From positions 1,364,001-1,428,000 of the forward strand of contig NC_013892.1 in NCBI RefSeq assembly GCF_000027225.1: DNA of 64,000 nucleotides, read 5' to 3'. The position numbers and the translations under genes are program-made. Numbering within the stretch: the stretch's first letter is position 1; every line of letters begins with the position of its first letter. Source of the DNA: Xenorhabdus bovienii SS-2004. Lineage in GTDB: Bacteria > Pseudomonadota > Gammaproteobacteria > Enterobacterales > Enterobacteriaceae. A model generated the notes under the pieces. It was given only the letters and a program-made list of their open reading frames with translations, searched no databases and was not told the DNA's origin. Positions 1 through 9,318 of the stretch are shown here, in pieces.

Positions 1-22
1 CGGTTTTTATCACATCAAGGTC

Positions 23-772
23 TTAAGCACCCTGCACTTCTGGCAGTATCTGCCCGCCATCAACCACAATCGCCTGTCCGGTAATATATTTTGCTTCGTC
101 GGAGGCAAGAAAACAGGCCGTATAGCCGATATCTTCCGGCAACCCTAAAACGCGCATCGGCGTTGTAGATTGAACATGCTGTAGATAATCTTCACCAAAT
201 GCCTTTAAGCCTTCTGTCATAATCATACCCGGCATAATGGCATTAATGGTGATACCCTGACCTGCATATTCCAGCGCCGCACTGCGCATAAATCCCAACT
301 GACCCGCCTTACTGGCACCATAATGGCTGTAACCCGGAATACCTGTCATCTCCCCTGTCACCGATGATGTAAGCACGACCCGGCCATAATGTTGCTTCTC
401 CATAACATTCAATGCAGCCTGAACCAATAAAAATGTTCCTTTGAGGTTGACAGTATTCACTAAATCCCAATCTTCAGCAGTCATGTCTTTAAGATAATGT
501 TGCGGAAAAATACCAGCATTGGAGCACAGAATATCAAGCCTGCCATATTTTTCGACAATCTCATCAATCACATTTTTGCATGCCGCCTGATCCGTCACAT
601 CAAGAGGAATAAAATCAATATCCAGCTCTTTTGCAATCGCCTCGCCTCTTGCCCTGTTAGTACCGGAAATAATGGTAATGGCACCCGCTCGCTTAAATAC
701 CTGAGCAATACCCTTGCCAATACCTTTCGTTCCTCCGGAAATAAACGCAATTTTGTCCTTTAAGTTAAACAT
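23..772 (-). CDS. SDR-family oxidoreductase (FabG-like)
   Basis: A 249-residue classical short-chain dehydrogenase/reductase, a soluble NAD(P)(H)-dependent enzyme that oxidises or reduces a carbonyl or alcohol. The glycine-rich cofactor loop is SGGTKGIGKG near residue 13. An NAG motif sits near residue 86, a catalytic Ser in LTSSVTG, and the Tyr-x3-Lys pair in YGASKAG near residue 151. The C-terminus carries the usual ITGQAIVVDGG. Length is normal for the family. ATG is at the right edge of the ORF with AAGGGAAA just upstream. The next genes are mobile elements, so context gives no pathway. The family is certain; the substrate cannot be assigned, and FabG-like or sugar/polyol dehydrogenase roles are equally possible. 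Confidence 0.85.
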   Translation of the reverse strand: MFNLKDKIAFISGGTKGIGKGIAQVFKRAGAITIISGTNRARGEAIAKELDIDFIPLDVTDQAACKNVIDEIVEKYGRLDILCSNAGIFPQHYLKDMTAEDWDLVNTVNLKGTFLLVQAALNVMEKQHYGRVVLTSSVTGEMTGIPGYSHYGASKAGQLGFMRSAALEYAGQGITINAIMPGMIMTEGLKAFGEDYLQHVQSTTPMRVLGLPEDIGYTACFLASDEAKYITGQAIVVDGGQILPEVQGA

Positions 773-925
773 GGTCGTTTCCCTTTATATGAGTGGATAC
801 AGTATTTTTGTTACAAACAATATAATTTTTCAATATATTTTTAATAATCCAAACTGACAACAATAATAAACATAATAAATATATTAAAAAATATAAATTA
901 CAAATAAAAAAGACAGAAAATATCT
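773..925. other. AT-rich intergenic stretch
   Basis: This stretch is very AT-rich and lies between the SDR start and the left end of the IS1111-type element. It probably holds the SDR promoter, but I could not fix a convincing -35/-10 pair. No coding potential was seen. Confidence 0.5.
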
Positions 926-937
926 ATGGTCACCCTC

Positions 938-1194
938 TTTTTTGCAACACTGATTTTGATTTATGATGGGCTTGCTTAAATCTATCCGGCGTCAATATGG
1001 GCAAGGATGCCCGCGCCTCAATGAGTTCCGCGCCTGATACTCCTTTAAAAACCGCCCGGCTTCTATGAGCCATTTTTTTTGTTAGGTTTATCACCAGGCC
1101 GTCAGGCCGTTCATGTCATCAATTACCAGTCTTCGCAAAACCAGATAAGTAACTTCTTTTATCTATGATTACGTAGTCACTTAGTTCGACGTTA
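938..1194 (-). other. Non-coding 3' end of IS1111-type copy A (possible guide RNA)
   Basis: This is the stretch between the transposase stop and the terminal repeat. It has no convincing gene; a 47-codon minus-strand frame lacks a ribosome binding site. It contains TATCCGGCGTC near 984, which recurs at a comparable offset in the non-coding end of copy B. Established knowledge is that IS1111-type elements encode their guide RNA downstream of the transposase. That this stretch is transcribed is inference. Confidence 0.4.
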
Positions 1195-2202
1195 TCAGGA
1201 TGGATTAAACTCAGTTCGTTGGGTCGTTATTGCCCAAGCAATCCGAGCGAACTTATTCGCGAGTGCACAAGCAACCACACAAGAGTGTTTTTTTTGAAGC
1301 TGATTTTTTACCCATTCAGCCAGTCGCCCCGTTTGATGTGTTAGCCGCTGTATGTAGACTCGGGCACATTGCACCAATAAACGCCGTAAATTTTTATCTC
1401 CTCGTTTACTGATCCCCATCAGGGTATTCTTTCCTCCTGTACTGTATTGCCGAGGAACCAACCCTGTTGATGAGGCAAAATCCCGACTTTTAGCATATTG
1501 CTTGCCATCACCTAATTGAGACGATAAAACACTGGCAGTTATCGGTCCTATCCCCGGAATAGTCATTAGCCTTTGACTAGTATCATCACGAAAAAGCTCT
1601 TGAGTAAGTTCATTTTCAAGCTCAGTAATTTGCTCAACCAAGTAAAGATAGTGGGCATGTAAACGCATCAATAACTGAACTAAGTATGGGGGGAGTTCAT
1701 TCTCTGCTAATACACCCGAAAGCCTTCTTATAATGGCAATCCCTTTAGGCATACTGACCCCAAATTCAAGTAGAAAAGCATGCATTTGATTGGTGGTTTT
1801 TACTTTATCTTTAATCAGTGACTCCCTGACTCGATGTAACGCTCTCATCGCCTGTTGAGCTTCTGGTCTGGGCTGAACAAATCGCATAGAAGGTCTGGAT
1901 GCGGCTTCACAGATGGCCTCTGCATCAATAAAATCATTTTTATTACTTTTAACAAAAGGGCGGACAAATTGAGGGGAAATCAGCTTCGCTTCATGGCCGA
2001 GAGCACTCATTTTTCTTGCCATAAAATGAGCTCCTGCACACGCTTCCATCACAATACACGTCGATGGTGTTGAACCTAAGAATTCAAATAATTTGTTTCG
2101 CGTGAATTTCTTACGGAGAATGGCTTTGCCGTGTTTATCCTGACAATGAACGTGAAATGAATGTTTGCCGAGATCGATACCGATAATTGCAACAGTGTTC
2201 AT
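1195..2202 (-). CDS. IS110-family (IS1111-type) transposase
   Basis: A serine/DEDD recombinase that moves the surrounding element. From the ATG at 2202 it has 335 residues. That start is preferred over the longer frame because AAAGAGG sits just upstream of it. The N-terminal RuvC-like DEDD fold is shown by GIDLGKHSF, VMEACAGAHF and NDFIDAEAICEA. The C-terminal transposase_20 region carries IPGIGPITA, and the TGLVPRQYSTGGK segment holds the candidate nucleophilic Ser. The frame is intact and the terminal repeats are present, so the element may be active. Confidence 0.9.
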   Translation of the reverse strand: MNTVAIIGIDLGKHSFHVHCQDKHGKAILRKKFTRNKLFEFLGSTPSTCIVMEACAGAHFMARKMSALGHEAKLISPQFVRPFVKSNKNDFIDAEAICEAASRPSMRFVQPRPEAQQAMRALHRVRESLIKDKVKTTNQMHAFLLEFGVSMPKGIAIIRRLSGVLAENELPPYLVQLLMRLHAHYLYLVEQITELENELTQELFRDDTSQRLMTIPGIGPITASVLSSQLGDGKQYAKSRDFASSTGLVPRQYSTGGKNTLMGISKRGDKNLRRLLVQCARVYIQRLTHQTGRLAEWVKNQLQKKHSCVVACALANKFARIAWAITTQRTEFNPS

Positions 2203-2285
2203 GATAATGGCCTCTTTAAAAAGAATCACTCTGTCAGCATACTCCTACAGGGTGAGGGTGACCATCTTGTATCTTTAATCTGGTT

Positions 2286-2380
2286 TATTATGGTTAAGTT
2301 AGATTGGTAACAATCATGCAGTCAGATAACCATCAAGGGATTAAGCCCGTTAATGAGCTTTCGACGCATGATTGTGACTT
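2286..2380 (+). other. Nested inverted repeats upstream of IS110 transposase (candidate bridge-RNA region)
   Basis: A perfect 10-bp inverted repeat is at 2310-2319 (ACAATCATGC) and 2366-2375 (GCATGATTGT). Overlapping it, a 7-bp repeat pairs 2290-2296 (ATGGTTA) with 2327-2333 (TAACCAT). A near-palindrome lies inside the loop at 2343-2360 (AAGC...GCTT). The structure sits in the ~180 bp between the end of IS1111-type copy A and the transposase ATG at 2449. In the IS110 group (for example IS621) the bridge RNA is encoded in the left end, upstream of the transposase. The pairing is seen; the RNA is inference. Confidence 0.45.
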
Positions 2381-2409
2381 TTCTTCGAGAAACCCGAACA
2401 GTTGCTTGA

Positions 2410-3405
<996 letters not shown>

Positions 3406-3806
3406 AGTGAAAGACAGTTGCTCATTAACCGCCTTGCTAAAAATAGTCTTTTTTGTGATCGGGCGCATAAAATAAACACAATCATGATTTTGTCAAAGTT
3501 GTTACCTATTTTTTTATTTTTATCTCATGATGTTACGAAAAAAAACACCTTTTATGGATAAACATTAAGTGGTTCGATACACTAATCACATACGCTATCT
3601 AAGAATATTATTTTTCAACCGAAATCATTTTAACTTTTTACGCTGCTATTGTCGGATACCATTTTTTATTTCACTTGATTTAACTTGGCCTTTACTCCTT
3701 CTTTACTTATTATTGCCTTCATTTTATTTATCACGGATCAGTCGATATATTCGGACAACAGAGTCCCTTCAAATTATCGGAAAACAACCTATTGCGTCCT
3801 TAATTA
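3406..3806. other. AT-rich stretch without a recognisable gene
   Basis: It lies between the IS110 transposase and the left end of IS1 copy 1. The first part is probably the right end of the IS110 element. A plus-strand frame from 3569 encodes a hydrophobic, biased peptide that runs into IS1. It has no recognisable domain or ribosome binding site and is not called as a gene. Confidence 0.5.
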
Positions 3807-4588
3807 GGTCATGTATTAAATGGTTAGTTGCTGTGATATGCTTCCGGCTTTTTAAGGATGAAGTATGGCCAAAGTTGATGTCTATTGCCGTTATTGCCAC
3901 AAATCAGAACAGGTCAAAGGACATGGGAAAGGAAATGGCGGACATCCTCGTTATCGCTGTTATAGCTGCTGTAAGGTCTTTCAGTTGGCGTATACCTATC
4001 AGGCCTGCAAACCCGGCGTTAAAGAACAGATTGTCGATATCGCGATGAATAACGGGGGAATTCGTGACACCGCTCGGATCCTGAAAGTCGCCACCGCCAC
4101 CGTCATGAAAACATTAAAAACCTCAGACTCCGAAACGTAACGACACTTCCCCTTGCGGAATGTGGCATCCAGATTGTCTGTGAAATCGACGAGCAATGGT
4201 CGTTTGTCGGCAATAAGAAAAACCAACGCTGGCTTTGGTATGCTTGGGAACCCCGCCTGAAGCGAATAGTGGCTCATGTTTTTGGCGATCGCAGTCGAAA
4301 AACGTTAGACAAGCTGCTTACCCTCTTATCTTCCTTTACTATTCGGTTTTACTGCACGGATGACTATGTTGTTTACGACCCACTTCCCGAGGAAGAGCAC
4401 TTGACTGGAAAGGCGTTTACTCAGCGTATAGAGAGAACGAATTTAACGCATCGTACCCGAATCAAAAGGCTGAATAGAAAAACCATTGGGTATTCAAAAT
4501 CGGAAGAAATGCACGATAAAGTGATAGGAACCTTTATTGAACGTGAACATTATTTTTAATACCTAATCTAATCATTTAATACATGACC
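3807..4588 (+). mobile_element. IS1-family element, copy 1
   Basis: A 782-bp element with terminal inverted repeats: GGTCATGTATTAAATGGTTAG on the left, matched at 20 of 21 positions by the reverse complement of the right end. It is one of three nearly identical copies in the window; the others are at 5469-6250 (inverted) and 25511-26293. No target-site duplication is visible around this copy (left flank CTTAATTA, right flank ATTTTTGG). Its right end truncates the 3' end of the gene at 4572-5114. Confidence 0.9.
3865..4559 (+). CDS. IS1 transposase InsA/InsB' (programmed -1 frameshift)
   Basis: InsA occupies 3865-4140 (91 residues). It has an N-terminal zinc finger (YCRYCH and YRCYSC) and a helix-turn-helix (GGIRDTARILKVA), and it is the DNA-binding subunit. 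InsB occupies the -1 frame to 4559, with DDE residues in EIDEQWSFV, TDDYVVYDPL and IERTNLTHR. The two frames join at ATTAAAAACC, where the A run is five long rather than the six known in classical IS1. The fused InsAB' is the active transposase. Both frames are open in this copy. Confidence 0.88.
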
Positions 4589-5114
4589 ATTTTTGGGGGT
4601 CAGGGAACAATAAAGGCTTAAACATTTTATTTTTATACTTTCCTATAGCGCCATAATAATCCCATCTTTTTAGTGCATCATCTTTACTTATAGGTTGAAG
4701 CTGAGGTAAATAATCAACTCCATTTATAGCCTGATAAAAACCAAGTAGATTTGAAACCAAATCTTCACCACTGTACCCACTATCTGTATACCAATTAAAA
4801 GGAAAAGAATCTTGATGTGCTTCAAATAGATGAGTTGTATGCATCATAATAGTAAGGGCAACTCTTTTTTTATCGTGTAAAGATAGTCCTCTTCTTACTT
4901 TCCATCTTGTTATTTTAGATGTGCCATATTTTAATCCAAGCCCCATGTATTGTGTGTACTTAATGGTAAAGTATGGTTCTTTAGTATCATCACCTGAATT
5001 TATAGCGGCCATTAACATTCTGGCATCATTACCTTTTGAATGCCCAGTATCTACCCATCCTAATTTTTCGGTATAAACTAACCTTCCTTTTATTACATCA
5101 CTTCTACTACTCAT
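4572..5114 (-). pseudogene. Effector-like protein, 3' end truncated by IS1 (paralogue of 31078-31764)
   Basis: The frame has 180 residues. Residues 1-175 align by eye with the intact 228-residue protein at 31078-31764: both have LVYTEKLGW, a D-x-GH motif, RGLSLHD, and SGYSGED followed by SN. After LLFPDPQK the frame enters the IS1 end and stops (WSCIK), so about 50 residues are lost. ATG has a strong site upstream (CAGGAGG). The D-x-G-H plus E-D-x-x-S-N pattern recalls DUF4056-type proteins, an assignment made from memory with low certainty. No signal peptide is visible. It was probably an orphan or duplicated type VI-linked effector and is now likely non-functional. Confidence 0.6.
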
Positions 5115-5468
5115 GGAACCTCCTGTAATTTAGTTAAATACACTATAAAATTTTAGAACACATAATAGTACATAAAGTAATTAATCGGCTACTTAATAGA
5201 AGACTCTTGCTGGATTAACACAAAGTTACAATTTTGTTGTTTTACGTTAAAATGTAGGCTTCTATAGTATATGATACTATAATTACATAGTAGATTAGTA
5301 AATCCCAATCTCACTTTTTAGTAAGGATATATGATTTATATAAAATAACGTTAGATTGAAAGTGTGTAAGTTTTCTTCATTGAAAGTAATACTGAAAATA
5401 AACTATTCCCATAGTTAAATATTTAAAGCCCACATCATAAAATAATGGGGAGAGATGGGGATTTAAGC
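5115..5468. other. AT-rich stretch, only the upstream region of the truncated gene recognised
   Basis: The first ~45 bp resembles the upstream region of the paralogue at 31764 (spaced CTGT, ATTTA and TATAAAA blocks), so the duplication included the leader. The remaining ~300 bp is about 70% AT and shows no gene, RNA or repeat that I can support. Confidence 0.45.
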
Positions 5469-6250
5469 GGTCATGTATTAAATGATTAGATTAGGTATTA
5501 AAAATAATGTTCACGTTCAATAAAGGTTCCTATCACTTTATCGTGCATTTCTTCCGATTTTGAATACCCAATGGTTTTTCTATTCAGCCTTTTGATTCGG
5601 GTACGATGCGTTAAATTCGTTCTCTCTATACGCTGAGTAAACGCCTTTCCAGTCAAGTGCTCTTCCTCGGGAAGTGGGTCATAAACAACATAGTCATCCG
5701 TGCAGTAAAACCGAATAGTAAAGGAAGATAAGAGGGTAAGCAGCTTGTCTAACGTTTTTCGACTGCGATCGCCAAAAACATGAGCCACTATTCGCTTCAG
5801 GCGGGGTTCCCAAGCATACCAAAGCCAGCGTTGGTTTTTCTTATTGCCGACAAACGACCATTGCTCGTCGATTTCACAGACAATCTGGATGCCACATTCC
5901 GCAAGGGGAAGTGTCGTTACGTTTCGGGGTCTGAGGTTTTTAATGTTTTCATGACGGTGGCGGTGGCGACTTTCAGGATCCGAGCGGTGTCACGAATTCC
6001 CCCGTTATTCATCGCGATATCGACAATCTGTTCTTTAACGCCGGGTTTGCAGGCCTGATAGGTATACGCCAACTGAAAGACCTTACAGCAGCTATAACAG
6101 CGATAACGAGGATGTCCGCCATTTCCTTTCCCATGTCCTTTGACCTGTTCTGATTTGTGGCAATAACGGCAATAGACATCAACTTTGGCCATACTTCATC
6201 CTTAAAAAGCCGGAAGCATATCACAGCAACTAACCATTTAATACATGACC
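5469..6250 (-). mobile_element. IS1-family element, copy 2 (inverted)
   Basis: A 782-bp copy in inverted orientation to copy 1. Copies 1 and 2 bracket 880 bp (4589-5468) like a composite element. The outer flanks share only AATTA (3802-3806 and 6251-6255), shorter than the usual 8-9 bp IS1 duplication, so a composite transposon is not proven. Its end at 6250 cuts an AAA ATPase gene that follows hsdS. Confidence 0.9.
5498..6192 (-). CDS. IS1 transposase InsA/InsB' (copy 2)
   Basis: InsA is at 5917-6192 and InsB in the -1 frame ends at 5498. The InsB part is identical in protein to copy 1. InsA differs by one residue (SDPET instead of SDSET at its end). The zinc-finger cysteines, helix-turn-helix and DDE residues are all present, so this copy looks competent. 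The near identity points to recent spread. Confidence 0.88.
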
Positions 6251-6382
6251 AATTACACAGCTGATGGTCGTTTTGCTTGTACCGTTCACACCAAAAATAT
6301 AATTGATGCGGCGAAGATCACTGAGCCTTGCTGGACTCATATAAGTCGCTATGGGCGGATTTATTTGGATTTCGCCGATCAT
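6251..6382 (-). pseudogene. N-terminal fragment of AAA ATPase (AAA_13/PrrC-RloC-like), cut by IS1
   Basis: This gene start lies only 10 bp after hsdS on the same strand. ATG at 6382 is preceded by AGGAGAAGGT, an excellent ribosome binding site. It reads MIGEIQINPPIATYMSPARL, then LRRINYIFGVNGTSKTTIS, and meets the IS1 end after about 44 codons. FGVNGTSKTT is a Walker A loop at the very N-terminus, as in AAA_13 ATPases such as the anticodon nucleases PrrC and RloC. PrrC genes are classically embedded in type I restriction loci. The rest of the gene is absent from this side, and I did not find it beyond the IS1 pair. The nuclease assignment is inference from position and the P-loop. Confidence 0.6.
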
Positions 6383-6391
6383 ACCTTCTCC

Positions 6392-7615
6392 TTAGATTTC
6401 GCCAGAAAAGGCTTTTTGGCTCAATGATGAAAAAGAAGCATCACAACCATCAAGAGATGCATTTAAACTGTCAATGTACTTTTGTACTCTCCAATAAATT
6501 GATCTAAATTTCTTTTGCAGTGGCAAATCGGGGAAAATTGCATCCGTAGTCTCGAACTTTCCCTTTGAAATATTCAACATAGAGCCACTAGTTCCAGTCG
6601 CCTGAGAGGTCAGCTTTCCTTTGAATCTAGGCTCCCAAATCAAGTAGTTTAGATATTCGGGCAATAGTATATTTTCACTTGTTTTTACATTCCAAAGCTT
6701 ATCTGGTAAAAAAACATTATTGTTATCTTTAGGGACTATGCACGTTGCTGCGACAAGATCTCTAGTGTTTGCTCGACTAAAAAGAAGATCACCTTTTTTA
6801 GGAAATACTAACTTCTTATCTGCAGGAATATCTTTTTCATAAACAAATTTATTTTCCTGAGGATTAAATTTGCCACTAGTTACCGCTGAAATTTTTAGCA
6901 CCCCATACTCTCCCTCATTACAAGGATAGCTTTCGCCTTTTGCACTCCATCCGGAGATGATCGATTTAATGCCGTCCACCAATGGCCTAACCTCCCACCC
7001 CTTCGGATTCGTCACCGGATCACCAAACATATCCAGAAACACGGCGCGGAGGAATTCATTGGCAAGCTGGATGGCTTGCTGGCGTTTGCGGCGGATGGCA
7101 CCGGCTTTATCGAGAATAGCGGCAATACGTTTTTGTTCTGTTAGGGGTGGGAGAGGGATTTCCAGATCCTTGAACCTACCTACATCCAAGTTCGAAATAT
7201 TTGTGGTTTGACGGCCACAATGCCTGATTCTATGCTGCGTAGACGGACTACTAATCCAGTGGTAAAGATATCTGCTATCAATAACCCTCTGCTTCGCACG
7301 GACTATAGAGATAAATCCCCCAGCTGTGGCCTGATAATTCAGCTTTGGTACGTAACTGGCCTTTCCCACAAGCTCCCAGCTATTAGCTGATGAAATCAAA
7401 ATATCTCCTTCACACAGAGCCTGTTCCTTTCTCTTTACTAGCTCCGAGGGAATAGCAATCAGATCACTTTGCTCGAGTCCTTCAACCTGAACATTTTTAG
7501 TACGCATAACCACAGTAGAGTTGGAAGATAAAGGCTCTACCAGGTCATCAGGCTTGAAGGTCACTCCACGAATGAACGATATAACATCGTCCAATTTAGC
7601 TTGAGGCCAACTCAC
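6392..7615 (-). CDS. hsdS: Type I restriction-modification specificity subunit HsdS
   Basis: A 407-residue target-recognition subunit that directs the HsdM/HsdR complex to a bipartite DNA site. Two target recognition domains are visible: residues 1-150, ending in the conserved helix region LPPLTEQKRIAAILDKAGAI, and residues 205-380, ending in FPDLPLQKKFRSIYWRVQKY. The GTG start overlaps the hsdM stop by 4 bp (GTGA), showing translational coupling. It is followed at once by the truncated ATPase gene. The frame is full length, so specificity is probably intact. Confidence 0.93.
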   Translation of the reverse strand: MSWPQAKLDDVISFIRGVTFKPDDLVEPLSSNSTVVMRTKNVQVEGLEQSDLIAIPSELVKRKEQALCEGDILISSANSWELVGKASYVPKLNYQATAGGFISIVRAKQRVIDSRYLYHWISSPSTQHRIRHCGRQTTNISNLDVGRFKDLEIPLPPLTEQKRIAAILDKAGAIRRKRQQAIQLANEFLRAVFLDMFGDPVTNPKGWEVRPLVDGIKSIISGWSAKGESYPCNEGEYGVLKISAVTSGKFNPQENKFVYEKDIPADKKLVFPKKGDLLFSRANTRDLVAATCIVPKDNNNVFLPDKLWNVKTSENILLPEYLNYLIWEPRFKGKLTSQATGTSGSMLNISKGKFETTDAIFPDLPLQKKFRSIYWRVQKYIDSLNASLDGCDASFSSLSQKAFSGEI

Positions 7616-9216
7616 AGCATCCCCTCCAGTGCATCCAGATCCGCCATAATCTCGCTTTCCAGCGTTTTCAGTTTGTTCAGAATCGTCTTCGGGTCCTCAA
7701 AAGCTTCTTCCTCATACACCACTTCCTTATAACGATTGATGGAGAGGTCGAATTTGTTGTCGACAATATCTTTGGCGTCCACCACGAATGCTTTTTGAGT
7801 TTTATCGCCAAAGGCTTTGTTAATATCTTTGGCTAAAGCGTTCCTCTCAACCAAGGCAATATATTGCTTCCACTTGGCAATAGCTTCGGGCAGGTCGTTG
7901 CTGCCTTCGCCTTTTAACGGCGTTCTTTTATCATCTAATGAATAGCTATCAGTTTGCAGGTCATAGAACCAGACACGTTCAGTGCTGCCACCTTTAGTAA
8001 ACATCAAAATGGCCGTGCTGACACCTGTATAGGGTTTAAACACGCCGCTGGGCAAACTCACAATACCTTCGAGCTGGTTATTTTCAATCAACTCCTGACG
8101 CAGTTGCTGGTGTGCCTTGGAGGAGCCAAACAGCACGCCATCGGGTACGATGACGGCTGCGCGGCCACCGAGTTTGAGGGCGCGCAGGATATGCGCCACA
8201 AACAGTAGCTCGGTCTTTTTGGTTTTCACCAAGCCCAACACATCGGGATTGGTATTGGTTTCGTCCAGGCTACCTTTAAATGGCGGGTTGGCGAGGATGA
8301 CATCAAAGAAGTTTTCTTCCTGCTGCGGGAAGTTTTCTTTAATGGATTTACTCAGGCTATCCTGATAGAGGATATTAGCTCCATTTACCCCGTGCAAAGC
8401 CATATTCATGCTGCTGACGCGCAACATAGTCGTGTCGAAATCGAAACCCCAGAACATCTTTTTGTTGATATGGTCACGGTAAGGCTCTAACAAGTCGCCG
8501 GTGTAGTGTTTGTTACCGTCGTCGTCTTCAAGAATGCCGAACTCACTGGAATGCACGCGGTTGAGATATTCCATGATGCGAGTGAGAAATCCGGCTGTAC
8601 CACAGGCCGGGTCGCAGACAGTATCAGTGGGCTGAGGATTAATCAGTTCGATCATAGCGTCGATAATATGGCGAGGCGTGCGGAACTGGCCATTGATACC
8701 GGCTGTGGTAAGTTTACTGAGCAGGTATTCGTAAATATCGCCTTTTACATCGCTTTGGGTTAGAGGCAGTTCATCCACCATCTCTACTGCACTGACGAGC
8801 ACCGATTCATTTTTAATTTCAAGATCGGCATCCTGCATGTATTCACCGATATGCCCCAAAGCTTCGATGGCACTACCGTCGTTGCCCAGACCATCTTGTT
8901 CATCGGACTTTTTGCCAAGTTTTGCAAAGTAAGGGAAAACATTTTGCTTAAGGTGTTTATGCAGTTCTTTGCCACTGAGATTTTTAAAGTTTTTCCAGCG
9001 CAACAATTGCCCTTCCGGTGTATTGGGAAACAGGCGATCAAAATCTTTACCTGTACGGTTCGCTTTGCGTTCGGCCATGTCTTCCTGCATGTCGAGCATA
9101 CGGGCGAACATCAGGTAGCTGATTTGCTCGATCACGGTTAAGGGGTTGGTGATACCGCCGGTCCAGAATTTTCCCCAGAGATTGTCGATATCGTTACGTA
9201 TTTGGCCTGTTAGCAT
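7612..9216 (-). CDS. hsdM: Type I restriction-modification DNA methyltransferase HsdM
   Basis: A 534-residue N6-adenine methyltransferase. The N-terminal HsdM helical domain covers about residues 1-140. The SAM-binding motif DPACGTAGFL is near residue 204 and the catalytic NPPF motif (ILANPPFKGS) near residue 308. With HsdS it forms the methylase, and with HsdR the full restriction complex. The stop overlaps hsdS, and about 100 bp separates its start from the upstream rmuC-like gene. The C-terminus ends in a helix typical of HsdM. No lesions were seen. Confidence 0.95.
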   Translation of the reverse strand: MLTGQIRNDIDNLWGKFWTGGITNPLTVIEQISYLMFARMLDMQEDMAERKANRTGKDFDRLFPNTPEGQLLRWKNFKNLSGKELHKHLKQNVFPYFAKLGKKSDEQDGLGNDGSAIEALGHIGEYMQDADLEIKNESVLVSAVEMVDELPLTQSDVKGDIYEYLLSKLTTAGINGQFRTPRHIIDAMIELINPQPTDTVCDPACGTAGFLTRIMEYLNRVHSSEFGILEDDDGNKHYTGDLLEPYRDHINKKMFWGFDFDTTMLRVSSMNMALHGVNGANILYQDSLSKSIKENFPQQEENFFDVILANPPFKGSLDETNTNPDVLGLVKTKKTELLFVAHILRALKLGGRAAVIVPDGVLFGSSKAHQQLRQELIENNQLEGIVSLPSGVFKPYTGVSTAILMFTKGGSTERVWFYDLQTDSYSLDDKRTPLKGEGSNDLPEAIAKWKQYIALVERNALAKDINKAFGDKTQKAFVVDAKDIVDNKFDLSINRYKEVVYEEEAFEDPKTILNKLKTLESEIMADLDALEGML

Positions 9217-9318
9217 TGAATAGCTCGCTTAATGATTTTCTGCTGTTTCTGATTCGATTGGCGCTGCGCTTAGCACATTGCCCTGTGCCGTGTTTTCCAA
9301 CTGGCTTGGCTCTATCTC
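9217..9318. other. Short gap between rmuC-like gene and hsdM
   Basis: This ~100-bp spacer is in the otherwise overlapping operon. No terminator was seen, so hsdM is most likely co-transcribed with hsdR and the rmuC-like gene. Confidence 0.4.

Larger units (their letters stand above)
926..2265 (-). mobile_element. IS110-family element, IS1111 subgroup (copy A)
   Basis: The element is about 1340 bp and is delimited by a perfect 12-bp inverted repeat: ATGGTCACCCTC at 926-937 and GAGGGTGACCAT at 2254-2265. Inverted repeats near the ends distinguish the IS1111 subgroup from typical IS110 elements. The transposase is on the minus strand and leaves about 257 bp of non-coding sequence downstream of its stop (938-1194). 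In IS1111-type elements the guide (bridge/seeker) RNA lies on that side. A second element of almost the same reconstructed length and similar end sequences is at 20687-22910. Exact outer borders, which lie a few bases beyond the repeats, cannot be read without an empty site. Confidence 0.8.

Noticed and set aside
930..1073. 47-codon minus-strand frame in the IS1111-type copy A end
   Set aside because: No ribosome binding site and it lies wholly in the non-coding end, which better fits a guide-RNA region.
3569..4048. 159-codon frame running into IS1 copy 1
   Set aside because: Its second half is an out-of-frame reading of insA. The first half is AT-driven hydrophobic sequence without a ribosome binding site or known domain.
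3802..6255. Composite transposon bounded by the two IS1 copies with AATTA duplication
   Set aside because: IS1 normally makes 8-9 bp duplications. Five AT-only bases are likely by chance and the inner flanks show truncations.
6245..6427. 60-codon plus-strand frame starting in the IS1 end
   Set aside because: The opposite strand here encodes a clear P-loop ATPase N-terminus with a strong ribosome binding site, so this frame is its shadow.
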